Below, piece after piece: positions 1-11,433 of a stretch of 64,000 nucleotides of DNA (position 1 is its first letter; each line of letters begins with the position of its first letter). The notes beneath the pieces were generated by a model that saw only the letters and a list, made by a program, of their open reading frames with translations, was not told the DNA's origin and did not search any database. Source of the DNA: Xenoacremonium recifei (Eukaryota; Ascomycota; Sordariomycetes; Hypocreales; Nectriaceae); the NCBI GenBank assembly GCA_012184525.1, contig WOFQ01000012.1:558001-622000 (forward strand), given 5' to 3'. A program made the translations under genes and the position numbers.

Positions 1-1
1 T

Positions 2-76
2 ATTGCGCTGGATACCATCTTAACCCCAGACTCACCTGGGAAGCTGCTCGAGTTCATGGCACAAGGTTTACCCTGA
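2..76 (+). CDS. Possible C-terminal tail of a gene entering from the left edge
   Basis: An open frame enters from the window edge and ends at a TGA at 74-76, giving a tail that finishes in EFMAQGLP. Only about 24 residues are visible. The composition looks protein-like but I recognise no family. It may be chance. Confidence 0.2.
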   Translation: MALDTILTPDSPGKLLEFMAQGLP

Positions 77-313
77 TAGACCGAGTAGAAATAATCGCCT
101 GCTTCTATAATCTCGAGATGGAATATATCTGCAAGGAGGCTCGGGAGTCACCAAGTACGGCCGGAGCTGCTTAAATATCATTAGACAAGCTATAGGGTTT
201 CACAATAAAGGATAACATTAATACTCCGTACCTCTATCCTTATTCATGCCAATGTCTCAACAACGCGTATGACATAGGTGTCTGACCCTGAGTACTACCG
301 GGAGTACTGACGT

Positions 314-720
314 CTATTTCTCGACCCATTTTACATTCCCAGAAATCCAGCACCCATTAATGTCTCCGTCTTTGTTTCTAAAGCTGACTTGAATTTCCGA
401 CGGCTTGCCCATGCTCCACCCCTGTCGGATATGAAGAGGGTTCTGCACATCTAATGACACAGCGTGTTGTTTCAAAAGACCAAATGCAAGCGCCGCCGCG
501 GCAATGCCAGTCGCTGGATCCTCTGCGTACCCTGATGATCTAGGAAACTGGCGTGCCTCGAATACCTGATACTCACCCTGTGCGACGGCATATGGATAAA
601 GCCCAGTCGACTTAATCATTTCGCATACCCCATAGACACGATCGAAGTCTGGGTTTAGAGAGTTGAGGATTTCTTGGGACTTTAATGGGATTAATGTTTT
701 TGTTCGAGAAGTTCCTCTAG
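314..720 (-). pseudogene. PhzF-family isomerase-like protein, C-terminal half only
   Basis: The frame encodes the C-terminal part of a PhzF/PhzC-like (phenazine biosynthesis-like epimerase/isomerase) protein. The family signature appears as YAEDPATGIAAAALAFGLL (canonical GxxEDPxTGSA), preceded by RTKTLIPLKS and followed by the closing beta strands. The frame stays open to 919, but residues encoded by 721-919 are the antisense of the neighbouring MFS gene's first visible exons, so real homology seems to start near 720. The N-terminal domain with the catalytic Glu found in complete PhzF proteins (about 280-300 aa) is missing. I therefore call it a truncated relic. Identification of the family is fairly secure; pseudogene status is inference. 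Confidence 0.55.
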
Positions 721-2259
721 AGTGATATGGAAGATTGACTTGGTCATTCTCCCAATCTTTCTTGTCACTCAGGCGTTGCAGTTCATGGACAAGACAGCTT
801 TGAATTACGCAAACCTTTTTGGGTATCAAACGACTTTGAACCTTACTGGCCAACAGTTTAATTACCTCTCTGCAAGTTAGTCGAACCAGAGTATGATTTG
901 GAAATCGAGATATTGACATGTTTCGTGAAGTGGTATATGCAGGCTACTTTTTCGGCCAATACCCGTGCGGGTGGCTAGTTGGCAGATTTCCAGCGCAACG
1001 TGTCTTGGGCATAAGCTGTTTTCTATGGGGATTGATGGTCATCTTAATGACACAGTGCCGAGGATTCTCGAGTGCTCTAGCCGTTCGCTTCTTTATGGGC
1101 ATCTTTGAAGCCGCTGTCACTCCGGGGTTAACCCTTATGACGGGCTTCTGGTACACCAGGCACGAGATCCCTCTTCGTCAATGCATCTGGTACTCAGCCC
1201 TTGGATGGGGTGGTATTGCCGGTTCCTATATCTCATTCGGAATTTCTAAGCTCCCAGAAGACTTTACGCCCGCGCGATGGAAACTACTGTTTTACATCCT
1301 CGGGTCAGCTACTTGCCTCTGGGCTGCTGTTATCTTTTTTGTTCTGCCCGATTCGCCATCCAGTGCCTTTTTTCTTTCGAAGGCGGAACGCATTATCGCT
1401 GTTACGCGAGTTGCTAGCAACCAAACTGGCATCAAGAACAAAACCTTCAACAAGAAACAAGCTATTCTTGCATGTCGCGATCCTAAGACGATCCTGCTGT
1501 TTATCTGCGTATTCGGCGGAGCAGTCCCGAACGGTGTGGTTAACTCCTTTTCAACGATCATCATCAAAGATATGGGGTTCTCAACAAAAATGACTACCGA
1601 ATTAAAGTTGGTTGGAGATGCGGTTGTTATTATCGCATTACTTATAGGCGGTACTATTACTTTAAATATTCGAAACTCTAGGCTGCTCACCGCAATAGCA
1701 GCTGATATTTTCTGCACCGCTGCTGCGTGTTGCATGGCATATCTTCCACCAGAAGAAAAGTGGCCAAGACTTGCTAGCTTCTGGCTAGTGAATGCTCAGT
1801 CAGTTGGCTTTACAGTCTCCTTGGTGATAACTTCGTCAAACATGGCTGGTTATACACACAGAGCTATGGCCGCTGCCTTAGTATTGTAGGTCTCTAAAGA
1901 TACTGGTTTGATCTACCTCTGGCTAATTGCAAACAGTTCCGGGTATTGTTGGGGCAACTTCGCGGGACCTTTTGTGGTGAAGCAATCTCAGGCACCTGAA
2001 TTTAAGGGTGCCACGATTGGCCTGCTGGTCGGCTATGCAATCAAGAAGACGTGCCATATCTTGCTTTTCGGTAAGTACCATGCACTTGAAACACCACAGC
2101 CCTCCTCACGACGGTGTGCTGAGAAGTTTAGTCTATATGTTCACGGTGAATCGCCGCCGAGACTCACGCTACGGCTTGGCAAACAAAGCTAGGAGTAATG
2201 AGGCTGGAATGCAAGACCAAACAGAGTTCGAGAACAAAGATTTCCGTTATGTCCTCTAA
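721..2259 (+). CDS. MFS transporter of the allantoate permease (DAL5/TNA1-like) family, first exon missing
   Basis: Inferred exons are 721-875, 931-1885, 1937-2070 and 2132-2259, about 456 codons, and every join keeps phase. The visible protein begins inside TM1 (KIDLVILPIFLVTQALQFMD), then DKTALNYANLFGY, YAGYFFGQYPCGWLVGRFPA and the remaining helices to a cytoplasmic tail ending FENKDFRYVL. These are hallmarks of anion:cation symporters that import small carboxylates, ureides or vitamins. The TAG at 1887 lies inside an intron (donor at 1886, acceptor at 1936) and is not a premature stop. No ATG precedes residue 22 (785) in frame; an in-frame TAA sits at 692 and a possible acceptor CTCTAG ends at 720. 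The expected upstream exon is replaced by PhzF-like sequence on the other strand. The gene is either 5'-truncated or has a distant first exon. Confidence 0.65.
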
Positions 2260-2672
2260 GTGTGCCTAGGGGTGACCTTGGGGCTTGGTCCTATCATTAG
2301 GGCTAATTCCGAGCATCGATGGCATCAGGTGCATTTTCTGCGCACTGCTATCTGTATTTTGCGAGGTTTTCTCAGGGTCAGATCCATTATTGAAGAAGGC
2401 TAGCCATGGCGTTCGCTGGAACTATGTGATTGCCATGAGCACGCTTGTTCATTACAGTTGCATTCACACCCGAACTAATGGAGATAATAAAGGCTGAAAT
2501 CAGGTCTTACTTCCCTTAGACAGTGTTAATTAAAGTACAGACGCAATAAAATATAAAGGGCATAAATTTAACGCTCTTCATAATTTTATTTTAGGGATCT
2601 TCCTCCTGTCCAACTAAGCCAGTGTAGTCACCGTCAACACACCATGTCCTGGCCCTATTTGATGATCGAGAT
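2260..2672. other. Convergent intergenic stretch, no gene seen
   Basis: This lies between the converging ends of the MFS and RTA1-like genes. Short frames here show no recognisable protein features. Around 2520-2600 it is AT-rich, consistent with 3' untranslated sequence. Confidence 0.5.
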
Positions 2673-3622
2673 CTACATAGAATTCAATTGCATGGGGTAG
2701 TCTTCGGACTTGATATCCTTCTTGGAATGGATGTGGAAATCTGCCTCACCCCAGCGACCTTGGAACGAAACACCCGGATGGAAAAATGCGAGACAAAGAG
2801 CAGCAAGGGCAACCATGGCTCCCTCCAAAACCATGAAGTCGGTCTCGTTATCAGCAAGCTTGCTGTGCAGTCCGTCTTGAAGTTCAGCCACTCGGAAACT
2901 AGTTCGAATGAGAATGCAAAATGTTGCGACAGTCAAGCCTATAGAATTAGTGACGAATTCAGGGAGTCGCAGGACCTCTACTTACCAATCAAGAAACTCT
3001 TGAACCTCTTAGATTCTTGCAACCCAGCAAATCTAGGATTCCATTCTTCTCGTTTTCGATATGTGCGAACGCCGAATTCAGCAGCGAGGAGTACGAAGAT
3101 ACTGATTGCGGCTACATGGAAACCCAAGCCGGCTTTGATGATGGCAAGGCCAAGATTGAGTTGGTCTTGGGTGACATTGTTCCGACCAAGGATACCACCA
3201 CCTAGAGCTTGGAGAACAAGAGCAACAAGGTCTGAAATCATGAAGGTAATGGTATAGGTCCGAGGCTTGAAGCGTGAAAGATGATGCCCGTAAACGGCAA
3301 TGATTCGAGCCAAGCATAGGTAGATGGCTGCGCTGAAGAATGCAGGACCTATGGTCAATGTAACGATATACCTTTTCGTCAAAGCGTCAGAACAATAGGT
3401 ACTTAGCAGCGCGTACTATAAAACTGACATCAGAAATTTGTCGTGCCCAAAATGCATTTGCACTCGAGCTAGGTAGCCGAGAATTTCGAGCACATGTCCA
3501 ACAACCATCCCGAAGGAGAAGCCCCAGGTTTTGTACCAAAGACCCAGAAAAGCCTGGGGAACTAGCAGCGTGGCATGTATAGCCAGAAAGAAAGCGTTGC
3601 CGCCTAAGTTATATGAGTCCAT
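2673..3622 (-). CDS. RTA1-like seven-transmembrane protein (lipid-translocating exporter family)
   Basis: Exons on the minus strand are 3622-3429, 3371-2986 and 2938-2673, giving 281 aa. Introns are 57 nt (donor GTCAGT, branch CTGAC) and 47 nt (donor GTAAGT). The start at 3622 gives MDSYNLGGNAFFLAIHATLL, the usual short N-terminus before TM1; the frame further upstream has no ATG. Family landmarks are TIGPAFFSAAIYLCLARII in mid-protein, SDLVALVLQALGGG, FRVAELQDG and VLEGAMV near the last helix. Seven hydrophobic segments are expected. RTA1-family proteins sit in the plasma membrane and are linked to resistance to toxic lipids or drugs; the true substrate is usually unknown. It is divergent from the Zn2Cys6 gene at 4423. 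Confidence 0.85.
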
Positions 3623-4422
3623 AGCAGGTGTAAGAGATAGAATCCAAAAGAGGTGTGTTTGTCTGTTGTACAGAGTAGATAGCAAAGAAGCGAAACGAAT
3701 GAAAGAAGAATAGGTATGTAATCATTCAGAAAATGTCAAAGGGTCTTGGGCATGAAATAGAAAATCGACTCGGAGATATCGCGACGCTGTAAACGAGCGG
3801 ACCAATGAAATTAATGTAGGGATGAATCCTTGGCTATTCCATGGGCGACAGTGGAAATTTGTCTCATAGCATGCGACAGAGCAGACCGGTCGGTATTCCG
3901 TTTTATTATGCTACAGGTATAAATAACTCTTCTTAATCTAACTCCCCAATCTAGCTCACTACCCTACCTCACTCCTAACCCTATAATTTCGAACGTGAGG
4001 TTTAGAAAGATTTGTCTGTTCTCTAATATCCAAGATGTAGATACTCTAGTACTTACCGATTTCCACGGCCCAACACCCATTATTGAAGCTGAACTCCGGA
4101 GCAACCCTGATGTTTCTCGTACTGGCTGTTTTGTCGGCGGGGATAAACGGGGAACAGGGGTAATAATCGATTGATCATCAACTTCTAAACGATTTGGCCA
4201 ATGATGTTCTCTGATTCAGCTTGACGACCCGCCTCAGCTGGGGCGGAACATTCGGACTAGACTAGGATCTCGAATGCCTCCTTGACGCCTGTGACTGGTC
4301 TTCATTCAGCAACCTCGACTTCTACTCCAACATCAACACAACAAGAATTTCGGCTCCAGCGACAGGCCGCGGCGGGCATTTCTAATCCGTAAACATCCAC
4401 CGGTGTGCCCTGCAGTCCCTTG
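3623..4422. other. Divergent intergenic region between RTA1-like and Zn2Cys6 genes
   Basis: About 800 bp upstream of both neighbours. No coding signal was seen. It contains CT-rich and AT-rich stretches (3900-4000) and presumably both promoters. TGATTCAGC near 4212 resembles part of the element seen in the right-hand cluster but is incomplete. Confidence 0.45.
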
Positions 4423-6055
4423 ATGGCCGCATCCTCCGAATCAGGGGCAAGCACTCCTGTCATCTCCGATAACCCCCCACGAAAACGGGCGAAGCACACG
4501 CGCTCACGACTCGGTTGCAAAGTATGCCGGTATGTTTACTAACAACACCCTAAAAATCTTTTCTTGCTTGCTCTAGATTCGTGAACTGACAAATAACCAC
4601 AGAATTCGGCGCATTCGTTGCGATCAGAAACGCCCAAGTTGTGATCGGTGCTCGTCCACCGGAAGAATATGCGACGGCTATCCCTCCAAGTCTGGGGCAT
4701 ACGACGACCAGCCAGGGCATGCATCACCAAGTGGACCTGATCAAGATTCATTAGCAAAAGTTCTTCTTTGTTTGGATCCAGACTCCTCTCTCCCCTTAGA
4801 CCTTTCGACTCGTCGGTCATTGTACTACTTTCAGCACAAAGCTGCCAGCGAGCTTACTGTGTTCTTTTACAACGACCTTTGGAGCACATTGGTGTTGCAG
4901 GTCAGCCGTCGAGAAGAATGTGTCAGAGAAGTCGTTGTTGCCCTTGCCCTTCTCCACGAGAGCTTTCACGCAAACAACAATGATAATCTGACAAGCAAGG
5001 CTATTAGTCAGTACTTGAAAGGTGTCAAACTTCTCAACAATCACATATCTACACACGGGTGGGCTGCATTGGAAATCACACTTCTTTGCTCGATCCTTTG
5101 CGTCACTTTTGAATGGCTCAGAGGCGATTACCCGGCGGCTCATACACACCTTCGCAGCAGCATCTCAATCATAAGTCGTTGGCATGCAAACGCCAATTCG
5201 GCTCCTAATACAACATCATTATGGTCTCCAAGTGGTTACTTGATTCGCAACAAGCTCCGACCGGTCTACATAAGCCTAGTTCTACAGGCCAGAACGAAGC
5301 CTATAGAACCAGACTGGCCACCTGAACTTCTTGCGGTTATTCAGGGTACTGGAAACCCAGACTGCTTTTCCTCCCTACAAGAAGCCAAAGAAAGTCTCGA
5401 CCTCACCCTTGCATATATCCTTCCAGGAGCATATCGCGAGAGAGTTGTTGGTACTATTCGGAATCAGGAAGACTGGGACTTGGTGTCACGATTGGCTGGA
5501 TGGGCAAAGAAGTTCGACGATTTTCTCGAGACCAGAGGCTTCAACGATGCGGAGCGATCACAAGTGAGCCTAATGCGGCTATGGCACATCACCTCTCGCG
5601 TCCTTCTCGCTGCCAACATTTCTGGCAGGGACGAAGGCGTATTCGACTGTTTCATGTCGGATTTCAAGTTCATTGTCTGCACTGCCGAAAGGCTTCTCGT
5701 ATCATTACCTTCCTACTTCTTTATCGACATGGGCGTTGTGCCGCTCCTATTCTACACCGCTCTTAAGTGCCGACACCCAGGTCTGCGCCGGAGAGCTATC
5801 AAGATGCTTGCAGAGACGCCCCGCCGGGAATCTGTCTGGGATAGTATAGGTGCCTCTCTAGTATTGAAACACATTATAGGGATTGAGGAAGATGGCTTAG
5901 ACCCGCAAAGTCTTGACAGCGAAGCTGATATTCCAGTCAGCGCCAGAGTCTGCCACATGAATATTTACACCGATGTCGAGCATAGGACGATCCAAATGAA
6001 GGTTAAACGCCCAGTAGATGAGGACTGGGTACTCGATACGGTATTTGTCTGGTAG
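4423..6055 (+). CDS. Zn2Cys6 transcription factor with Fungal_trans_2-like C-terminal region
   Basis: Exons 4423-4529 and 4603-6055 give 519 aa; the 73-nt intron (donor GTATGT, acceptor CCACAG) splits the zinc cluster. The binuclear cluster uses Cys32, Cys35, Cys42, Cys49, Cys52 and Cys59 (CKVCRIRRIRCD and CDRCSSTGRIC), preceded by a basic stretch PRKRAKHTRSR. The remaining ~430 residues are helical and resemble the regulatory C-terminal domain common to short-loop fungal Zn2Cys6 proteins; no membrane segment is visible. The product should be a nuclear DNA-binding regulator. Targets are unknown; the RTA1-like gene (divergent) and the downstream gentisate module are nearby candidates, by position only. 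Confidence 0.85.
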
Positions 6056-6389
6056 TGGATTTCCAAGAGCCGTATGTAGATCGCAGTCCATCGACGCAAA
6101 ATAAATTACCCTACACCTCGGAAGCTTGCCACGTCCGGAACGGAACTCGGAACCGGCTCGGATGCATTCTCCCTCGATATCTCCCTGCCGAGCCCCTCAA
6201 CCCACCAACGTCATCCTTGAATCTGCTCCCGCTGCTGCCAAAACATTCCGAATTCTGGGGTTGTGAGACGATTCCTGACTGGCGAACACCCGTATCTCCA
6301 CTGGAGCTTTGGCCGGAAGTCGCCCTTTCATACGAGATCCGCAGTATCAGAGCGGTTCCGAGAGTGCTGCTTCAACCATCCCCCGGATC
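6056..6389. other. Short intergenic region, no gene seen
   Basis: 334 bp between two Zn2Cys6 genes on the same strand, presumably terminator of the first and promoter of the second. No coding signal was recognised. Confidence 0.4.
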
Positions 6390-8751
6390 ATGGCTTCACT
6401 CCCTGCTCCGATTGAGCCCCGGCGGAAACGAATCAAGATCGACGTAGCCTGCGATACCTGTCGGTCGAGGAAGGTGAAGTGTGACGGTGTGCGTCCCGGT
6501 GAGTCGCCAGCAGCATGATTGACCCCCGGAGGTTTGCCTGAGCCTTCGGAAGAGCCAAACTCAGGCCCGGGAGCGTGCTCTTCTGACTGATTTCCCATCG
6601 TAGCCTGTGGAAACTGCGCCAAACGCTTGGATCTTAGGGACAAATGCACCTACAGCGGCAACAATGGCGCCCCCAGTGATGGAATTAACCCGCCTCAGCG
6701 GCGTACATCGTCCTTCGTCAGCGCCGAAGGGCCCTCTCCGAGACGAAGCATTCAGTCCATCTCGACCCCCTACCGTGATTCTCAGCTCCCAGACTCTTCC
6801 GGTGTCTTCACGACTCCCAATATCCAGGCACGGCCAATGCGGCCGGACCCTACCACCCGGACTCTGCCCGCTCTATCCCCGCCAAAACCGAGTCCAGGAC
6901 AGAGCTTGCCACAGGTAGATACCAGCCCTTCAGTTATCGATTCCATGACAACTATTGTCGATCAAGGCTTCCCTACACGCGAGTATTTCGGGAGCAGCAG
7001 CGCCGGCTCATTCACGGCTCAGATCAAGTCCGCCATCGACGCCCGCTTGGGAGAGCAGAGTCACGGACCACCTCGGAGTGCGAAACACTTACGGCCAAAT
7101 CTGCTATCTGCTGGGTCAGGGAGTCATCTCGACTCAAGTGCTGACTATGTTTTGCCTCCGCGTCGGCAGGCAGACCATGGTGTCAGTTTGTACTGGTTCT
7201 ATGTCGATCCATTATACCCCTTCTTAGATCGAGGACGATGGACTCAAGCATACAATGGGCTCTTCGCAGGAACACCAATCGACGTTGATGAGCGGCTCTT
7301 CATCGCCAGCCTTAACCTCGTGCTCGCTATATCAACCCAGATGATGGAAAATCTTACTCCAGAACAGCGGGATGAGAACAGCAACACGTACTTCAGTCGA
7401 GCCAGGGATCTTCTTCATCTTAGCGTCTGGGATACCGGCTCCGTCGAGCTCGTCCAGTGTCTCCTCTTGATGGGCCAGTACCTGCAAAGCACAAACCATC
7501 CGCACCAGACGTGGATGATAGTGGGCTCTGCCATTCGAGTTGCCCAAGGGCTGGGGCTTCATCTCCCAGAAGCGTCTGCGGATTTAGCAGATGCTGATGA
7601 ACGAGAGCTGCTACGAAGACTCTGGCATGGATGCGTGTTGATGGACCGGTAAGCATCCTGCCTTGCTTGTCATTGATGGCGAGTCTAACCTCTGTAGAAT
7701 TGTCTCCGCGACGCATGGTCGTCCTGTCATGATATCTAGTGCACAGGCTGCAGCGGTTCCATTGCCCATTTCTTCTGCTGAAGAGCTAGCCGGCGTCGAT
7801 TCGATAATGGGTAATGATCTATCCCATGCAAGCTTCTTCGTGCAGTCACTCAATCTTTACGATATCATCCACGGAAGCATTCTGGCTTTCTACTCAGGTC
7901 CGGAACTACGTACAAGGCCCAGTAATCTGAATGTACGAGGAAGTTCTGATGCCGAAGATGAAGATCTCGGAACCGTCCTAGTTCTAGACCGGCGCCTCAG
8001 CAGATGGAAGCACAACCTCCCCGATTTCCTACAGTTAGACAACCCCAAGGCTCTCAAGAACGACATTTCACACCGCCAGTCCGTCATTCTCCGCATCAGA
8101 TTTCTTCACGCCAGAATCTTGCTTCTACGACCCATACTAGCTCGTTACTGCTTGTCACAGTCACCTTCGGAGGCAAATCGATGCGAGACGGACCTACAGA
8201 CAAGGGTCATGCAGCAGTGTGCTCTGTTCTGCGTTGAGACAGCCCAGGAACTTATCTCGATTCTACTCAAGTACCAGACCAACGATGGTACAGTAGGCTT
8301 GCTTCCAGCCTGGTGGTATCGTGTGTACTACGTCTATTCCGCAGCCACAGTTCTCATCGCCGCGCGACTGCGCCCTGGGGTATTCCCAACTCCCGAAGTT
8401 AGCAAGGCTTGGGGTCAGGCAATGACCGTCCTTCGAGGCCACGAGATGTTTGGGCAGTCGACGCGCCGCTGTATAGCTGCTCTGCACATTCTTTCCTCCA
8501 AGATTCTACAAGATGTTCCAGCAATTCATGCTGCCAGCGGTACTCAAAACGCGCCCAATCACGAAGGGGTCATTGATCCTAGTATTCCTATCAATACTCA
8601 AACTGGACTCGACCAGGCCATTGCCATTGATGAATTTACAGTGCCAACAGCAGATTTCAGCCAATTTGATCTCGAGGGCATATCGTTTGACGTCAATGAC
8701 TTCTCCTGGCTCAACGACGTTCACGCTTGGGAGCTTCTCAACGAGTCTTGA
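6390..8751 (+). CDS. Zn2Cys6 transcription factor with fungal-specific TF domain
   Basis: Exons 6390-6498, 6604-7648 and 7698-8751 give 735 aa. The 105-nt first intron lies inside the zinc cluster and has a CTGAC branch site. The cluster is Cys21, Cys24, Cys31, Cys38, Cys41 and Cys51 (CDTCRSRKVKCD, CGNCAKRLDLRDKC), followed by a long Pro/Ser-rich linker. The middle region with LLLMGQYLQSTNHPHQTW, AIRVAQGLGLH and MDRIVSATHGRPVM is the classic Fungal_trans domain. The C-terminus is acidic and could be an activation region. The gene converges on the FAH-fold gene (52 bp between stops) and lies next to the gentisate dioxygenase, so it is a plausible regulator of that module; this rests on position alone. 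Confidence 0.9.
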
Positions 8752-8803
8752 GAGGATGTTTGTATTATATCACGGGTGATACACCTGAAATTGACTTGTA
8801 TTT

Positions 8804-9869
8804 TTACTCATATACCATCTTGTTTCTTATGGAGCCAAGAGAAGTAATGTGTACTTCAACAACATCGCCATCATTCAGGTACTTCGGCTCCTTCATACCC
8901 ATTGCCACGCCAGAAGGCGTTCCCGTCATGATCACTGTCCCGGCTTGGAGGGTTGTTCCTTGACTGCAGAACGCAATGATCTCCCGCACTCCAAAGAGAA
9001 GATCGCTGGTCGTCTCGTTCTGCCGCTCCTCACCATTCACCCACGTTCGTAGCTGCAAACCAGAACCGTCGCCCACGATTGAGGGTGAGACCAGCATGGG
9101 GCCCAGGGGCGCATATTTGTCAAAGCCCTTGCTGAAGCACCATTGAGGTACACCGCCACTCTTCTTGGGATTTCGCTGCCAGTCTCTGGCTGACACATCA
9201 TTGGAAGTGCAGTATCCGGCAATGTAATCCAAGGCCGCTTCCTCGGATACGTTCTTTGCGTCCTTGCCAATCACAATAGACTAAGAAGCGGGTAAGTTGG
9301 CCGGAAAGCCCGGAGATGTCTTGTCATCTACGTACCAGCTCTCCTTCATAGTCCACGGTTCCATCCTGGGCTACCTTCGGGATAGGAACGTCTTCATCGT
9401 ATCCGGCAACAGATGTTGATGCTTTGATGAAAACGGAAGGGTAGGGTGGCGGCGTCCGGCCCCCCTCTTGAACTGGATGGCATGTTAACTATGGCATCCT
9501 TATTTTTTTTTAGTTCAAAGACTTACTGTGCTTGACGTAGTTCAGGCCAATGCATCGAACGATGGGCACATCTGAAGGGTTCAAAATGCTCTTCAATGAT
9601 TGGACATGTATCTTTTCTCCCTTTTGTAGAGCCGTAGTTGGGCTATGGCCCTTGTACTCTATTGCCCAAAGTTCATTGTTCTTCAGTAGAGTCTCCAATT
9701 CCTGATCATTCTCAATGCAAGGATCACCAAAGGTCTCATTGCCTTGGTCGTCGTTGAAACGGATCAGTCGATTCCACGGGGCTGCCATCGTGCTCAGAGA
9801 TCTTTGAGTTAACACTGTCAATACTGGACGAGAAAGTGCAGCGAATAGACTTCTTCTAAAGGTGTTCAT
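8804..9869 (-). CDS. Fumarylacetoacetate hydrolase-family enzyme, probable fumaryl/maleylpyruvate hydrolase
   Basis: Exons on the minus strand are 9869-9527, 9472-9336 and 9280-8804 (introns 54 and 55 nt), total 318 aa. The FAH fold is shown by RCIGLNYVKH, the metal-site region VDYEGELSIVIGKD with two Glu ligands, SNDVSARDWQ with the Asp ligand, and the closing GTPSGVAMGM. The N-terminus (MNTFRRSLFAALSRP) is basic and amphipathic, compatible with mitochondrial import; an internal Met at 9788 would give a shorter cytosolic form. Family members cleave acylpyruvates. Because it is divergently paired with a gentisate 1,2-dioxygenase, the likely job is hydrolysis of fumaryl- or maleylpyruvate to pyruvate plus fumarate/malate. 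Oxaloacetate decarboxylase activity is an alternative. No maleylpyruvate isomerase is seen in the window. Confidence 0.85.
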
Positions 9870-10352
9870 GATGATTGTCGCGGGGAATTCCCTATCTCAA
9901 TGCAGAAGACCGTATCTTCAGCGAAGGATTTTGAGTCAGCCAATCAGAGCACGTTCCGATCGGAACCAGTTCGACTCCTTCGGATCCGGCCCGAGATCCA
10001 GATGTCGGACTTCGGGGCTTACACGATAGAGAATATGCAAGAAAATCCCCCAGGTTAGCCGCTGAGGCTCTCGGGGGCGAGGAAGATTGCGGGGGAGTCT
10101 TCGATCTTCATCTGACATCGTTCGACAAACAGTTGATGTTGCAGCATTCTTGTCGGCACTCGGCCTCTTCCACGAAACGCGAGCTACAACAGTGGCAATT
10201 ATAATCGGCAACCCTCCCTATATACAAAGCATATACCAATCTCCGAAATCCCCAAGAGCTTCGATACTCTCTCAAATATCTATTTTGCCAACAAGTCCTT
10301 ATTTGACCAGGGAATTTCGTCATCGAAGACTGAAGAGCTTCCAGCAGCCAAC
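9870..10352. promoter_or_regulatory. Divergent promoter region of the gentisate module
   Basis: 483 bp separate the two start codons. A TATATAC box at about 10219-10225 sits roughly 130 bp before the dioxygenase ATG. The inter-start region would allow both genes to share activator sites. No individual operator could be assigned. Confidence 0.45.
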
Positions 10353-11433
10353 ATGGGTTCCCTAGGTCTCCCTATAGACGACAAGCCTACAGAGATGGAT
10401 GAGTTTCTCCGAGTTCTCCCATCAAAGCACCTAGAGCCTCTCTGGTCGCAGATGAACGCCATGGTTCCCCCAACACCGAGACCGGTCGCTCGACCACACA
10501 TGTGGAAGTACAAGGAGGCGCTGCCCCATCTGTCCAAGGCGGGCAAGCTGGTGCCTGAGGAGATGGCTGAGCGAAGAGTTCTGATGCTCGTGAACCCTGA
10601 TATGAGTACGTTGAGTCCATCGAAATGTTATAAGATGAAGGGGATGTGCTAACATGCGTGATCAGAGGCTCCCTATACTACAGACACCATCTATGCAGGT
10701 CTCCAGTTGGTTAACCCCAATGAGACTGCTCCCGCACATCGGCACATTGCCTACGCCTGTCGGTTTATCATCGATGGCCACGGCTTCACTGCCGTTGAGG
10801 GCAAGAAGATGCCCCTTGTCCGGGGAGATGTCGTTGTCACTCCTACTTGGCACTGGCACGACCACGGCAACGAGAGCAACGAACCTGTCATCTGGCTGGA
10901 CGTGCTCAACCTTCCTCTATTCTGCTTTGCCCCAGTGCATTTTGCGGAGGGCTATGCTGAGAAGAGATACCCTAGCACGTAAGTGAGCCGCGTCCATCAA
11001 CAAACCTCTAGATGCTAACAGCATGGCCAGTCTCGCTGACCCCTGTGAATGGCGCCACCCCTGGGGCCCTGTGCAAGCTGCACTAGACGAACAAGAAGGT
11101 CCTCACGCCATCTACCATTACCGTAACAAGACGGGTGGTGCCCTCTCGACTACTCTTGGAGTCCACGCAGAGCGAATCAGCGCGGGTGCTACAACAGAGG
11201 TTTCACAGGAGAGCAGTTCGTACATCTATCACTGCTATGAGGGCAAGGGCCACACCATCGTGGAACCTCCATCCGGCCAAAAGTGTGTCTTTGACTGGAC
11301 CTCAAGAGACACGTTCGCAGTGCCGGCATGGTCGAAGATTCAGCATGTGAACGAGTCGGAGACCGATGCTGCTTACCTTGTTGCAGTTCATGACGGTCCA
11401 TTCTTGGATCTTCTTCAGTTGAGACACCCGTAG
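10353..11433 (+). CDS. Gentisate 1,2-dioxygenase (bicupin)
   Basis: Exons 10353-10605, 10666-10978 and 11031-11433 give 322 aa; introns are 60 and 52 nt with clear branch sites (gctaac). The first cupin carries the metal-binding pattern AHRHIAYACRFIIDG followed by GDVVVTPTWHWHDHG, both His-rich as expected for Fe(II) binding. The second cupin is degenerate (YHCYEGKGHTIVEPP, RDTFAVPAWSKIQH). The enzyme opens the gentisate (2,5-dihydroxybenzoate) ring with O2 to give maleylpyruvate, usually in the cytosol. The divergent FAH-fold hydrolase is the expected later step. The protein is slightly shorter than bacterial relatives (about 345-380 aa) but covers both cupins. Family assignment is strong; the exact substrate among dihydroxybenzoates is inferred. 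Confidence 0.85.

Noticed and set aside
721..919. N-terminal extension of the PhzF-like frame on the minus strand
   Set aside because: It is the antisense of MFS exon sequence encoding the TM1 region (for example LQFMDKTALNYANLFGY), so it is not PhzF protein.
1887..1889. Apparent premature stop in the MFS gene
   Set aside because: It lies inside a 51-nt intron (1886-1936) whose removal restores phase and family sequence.
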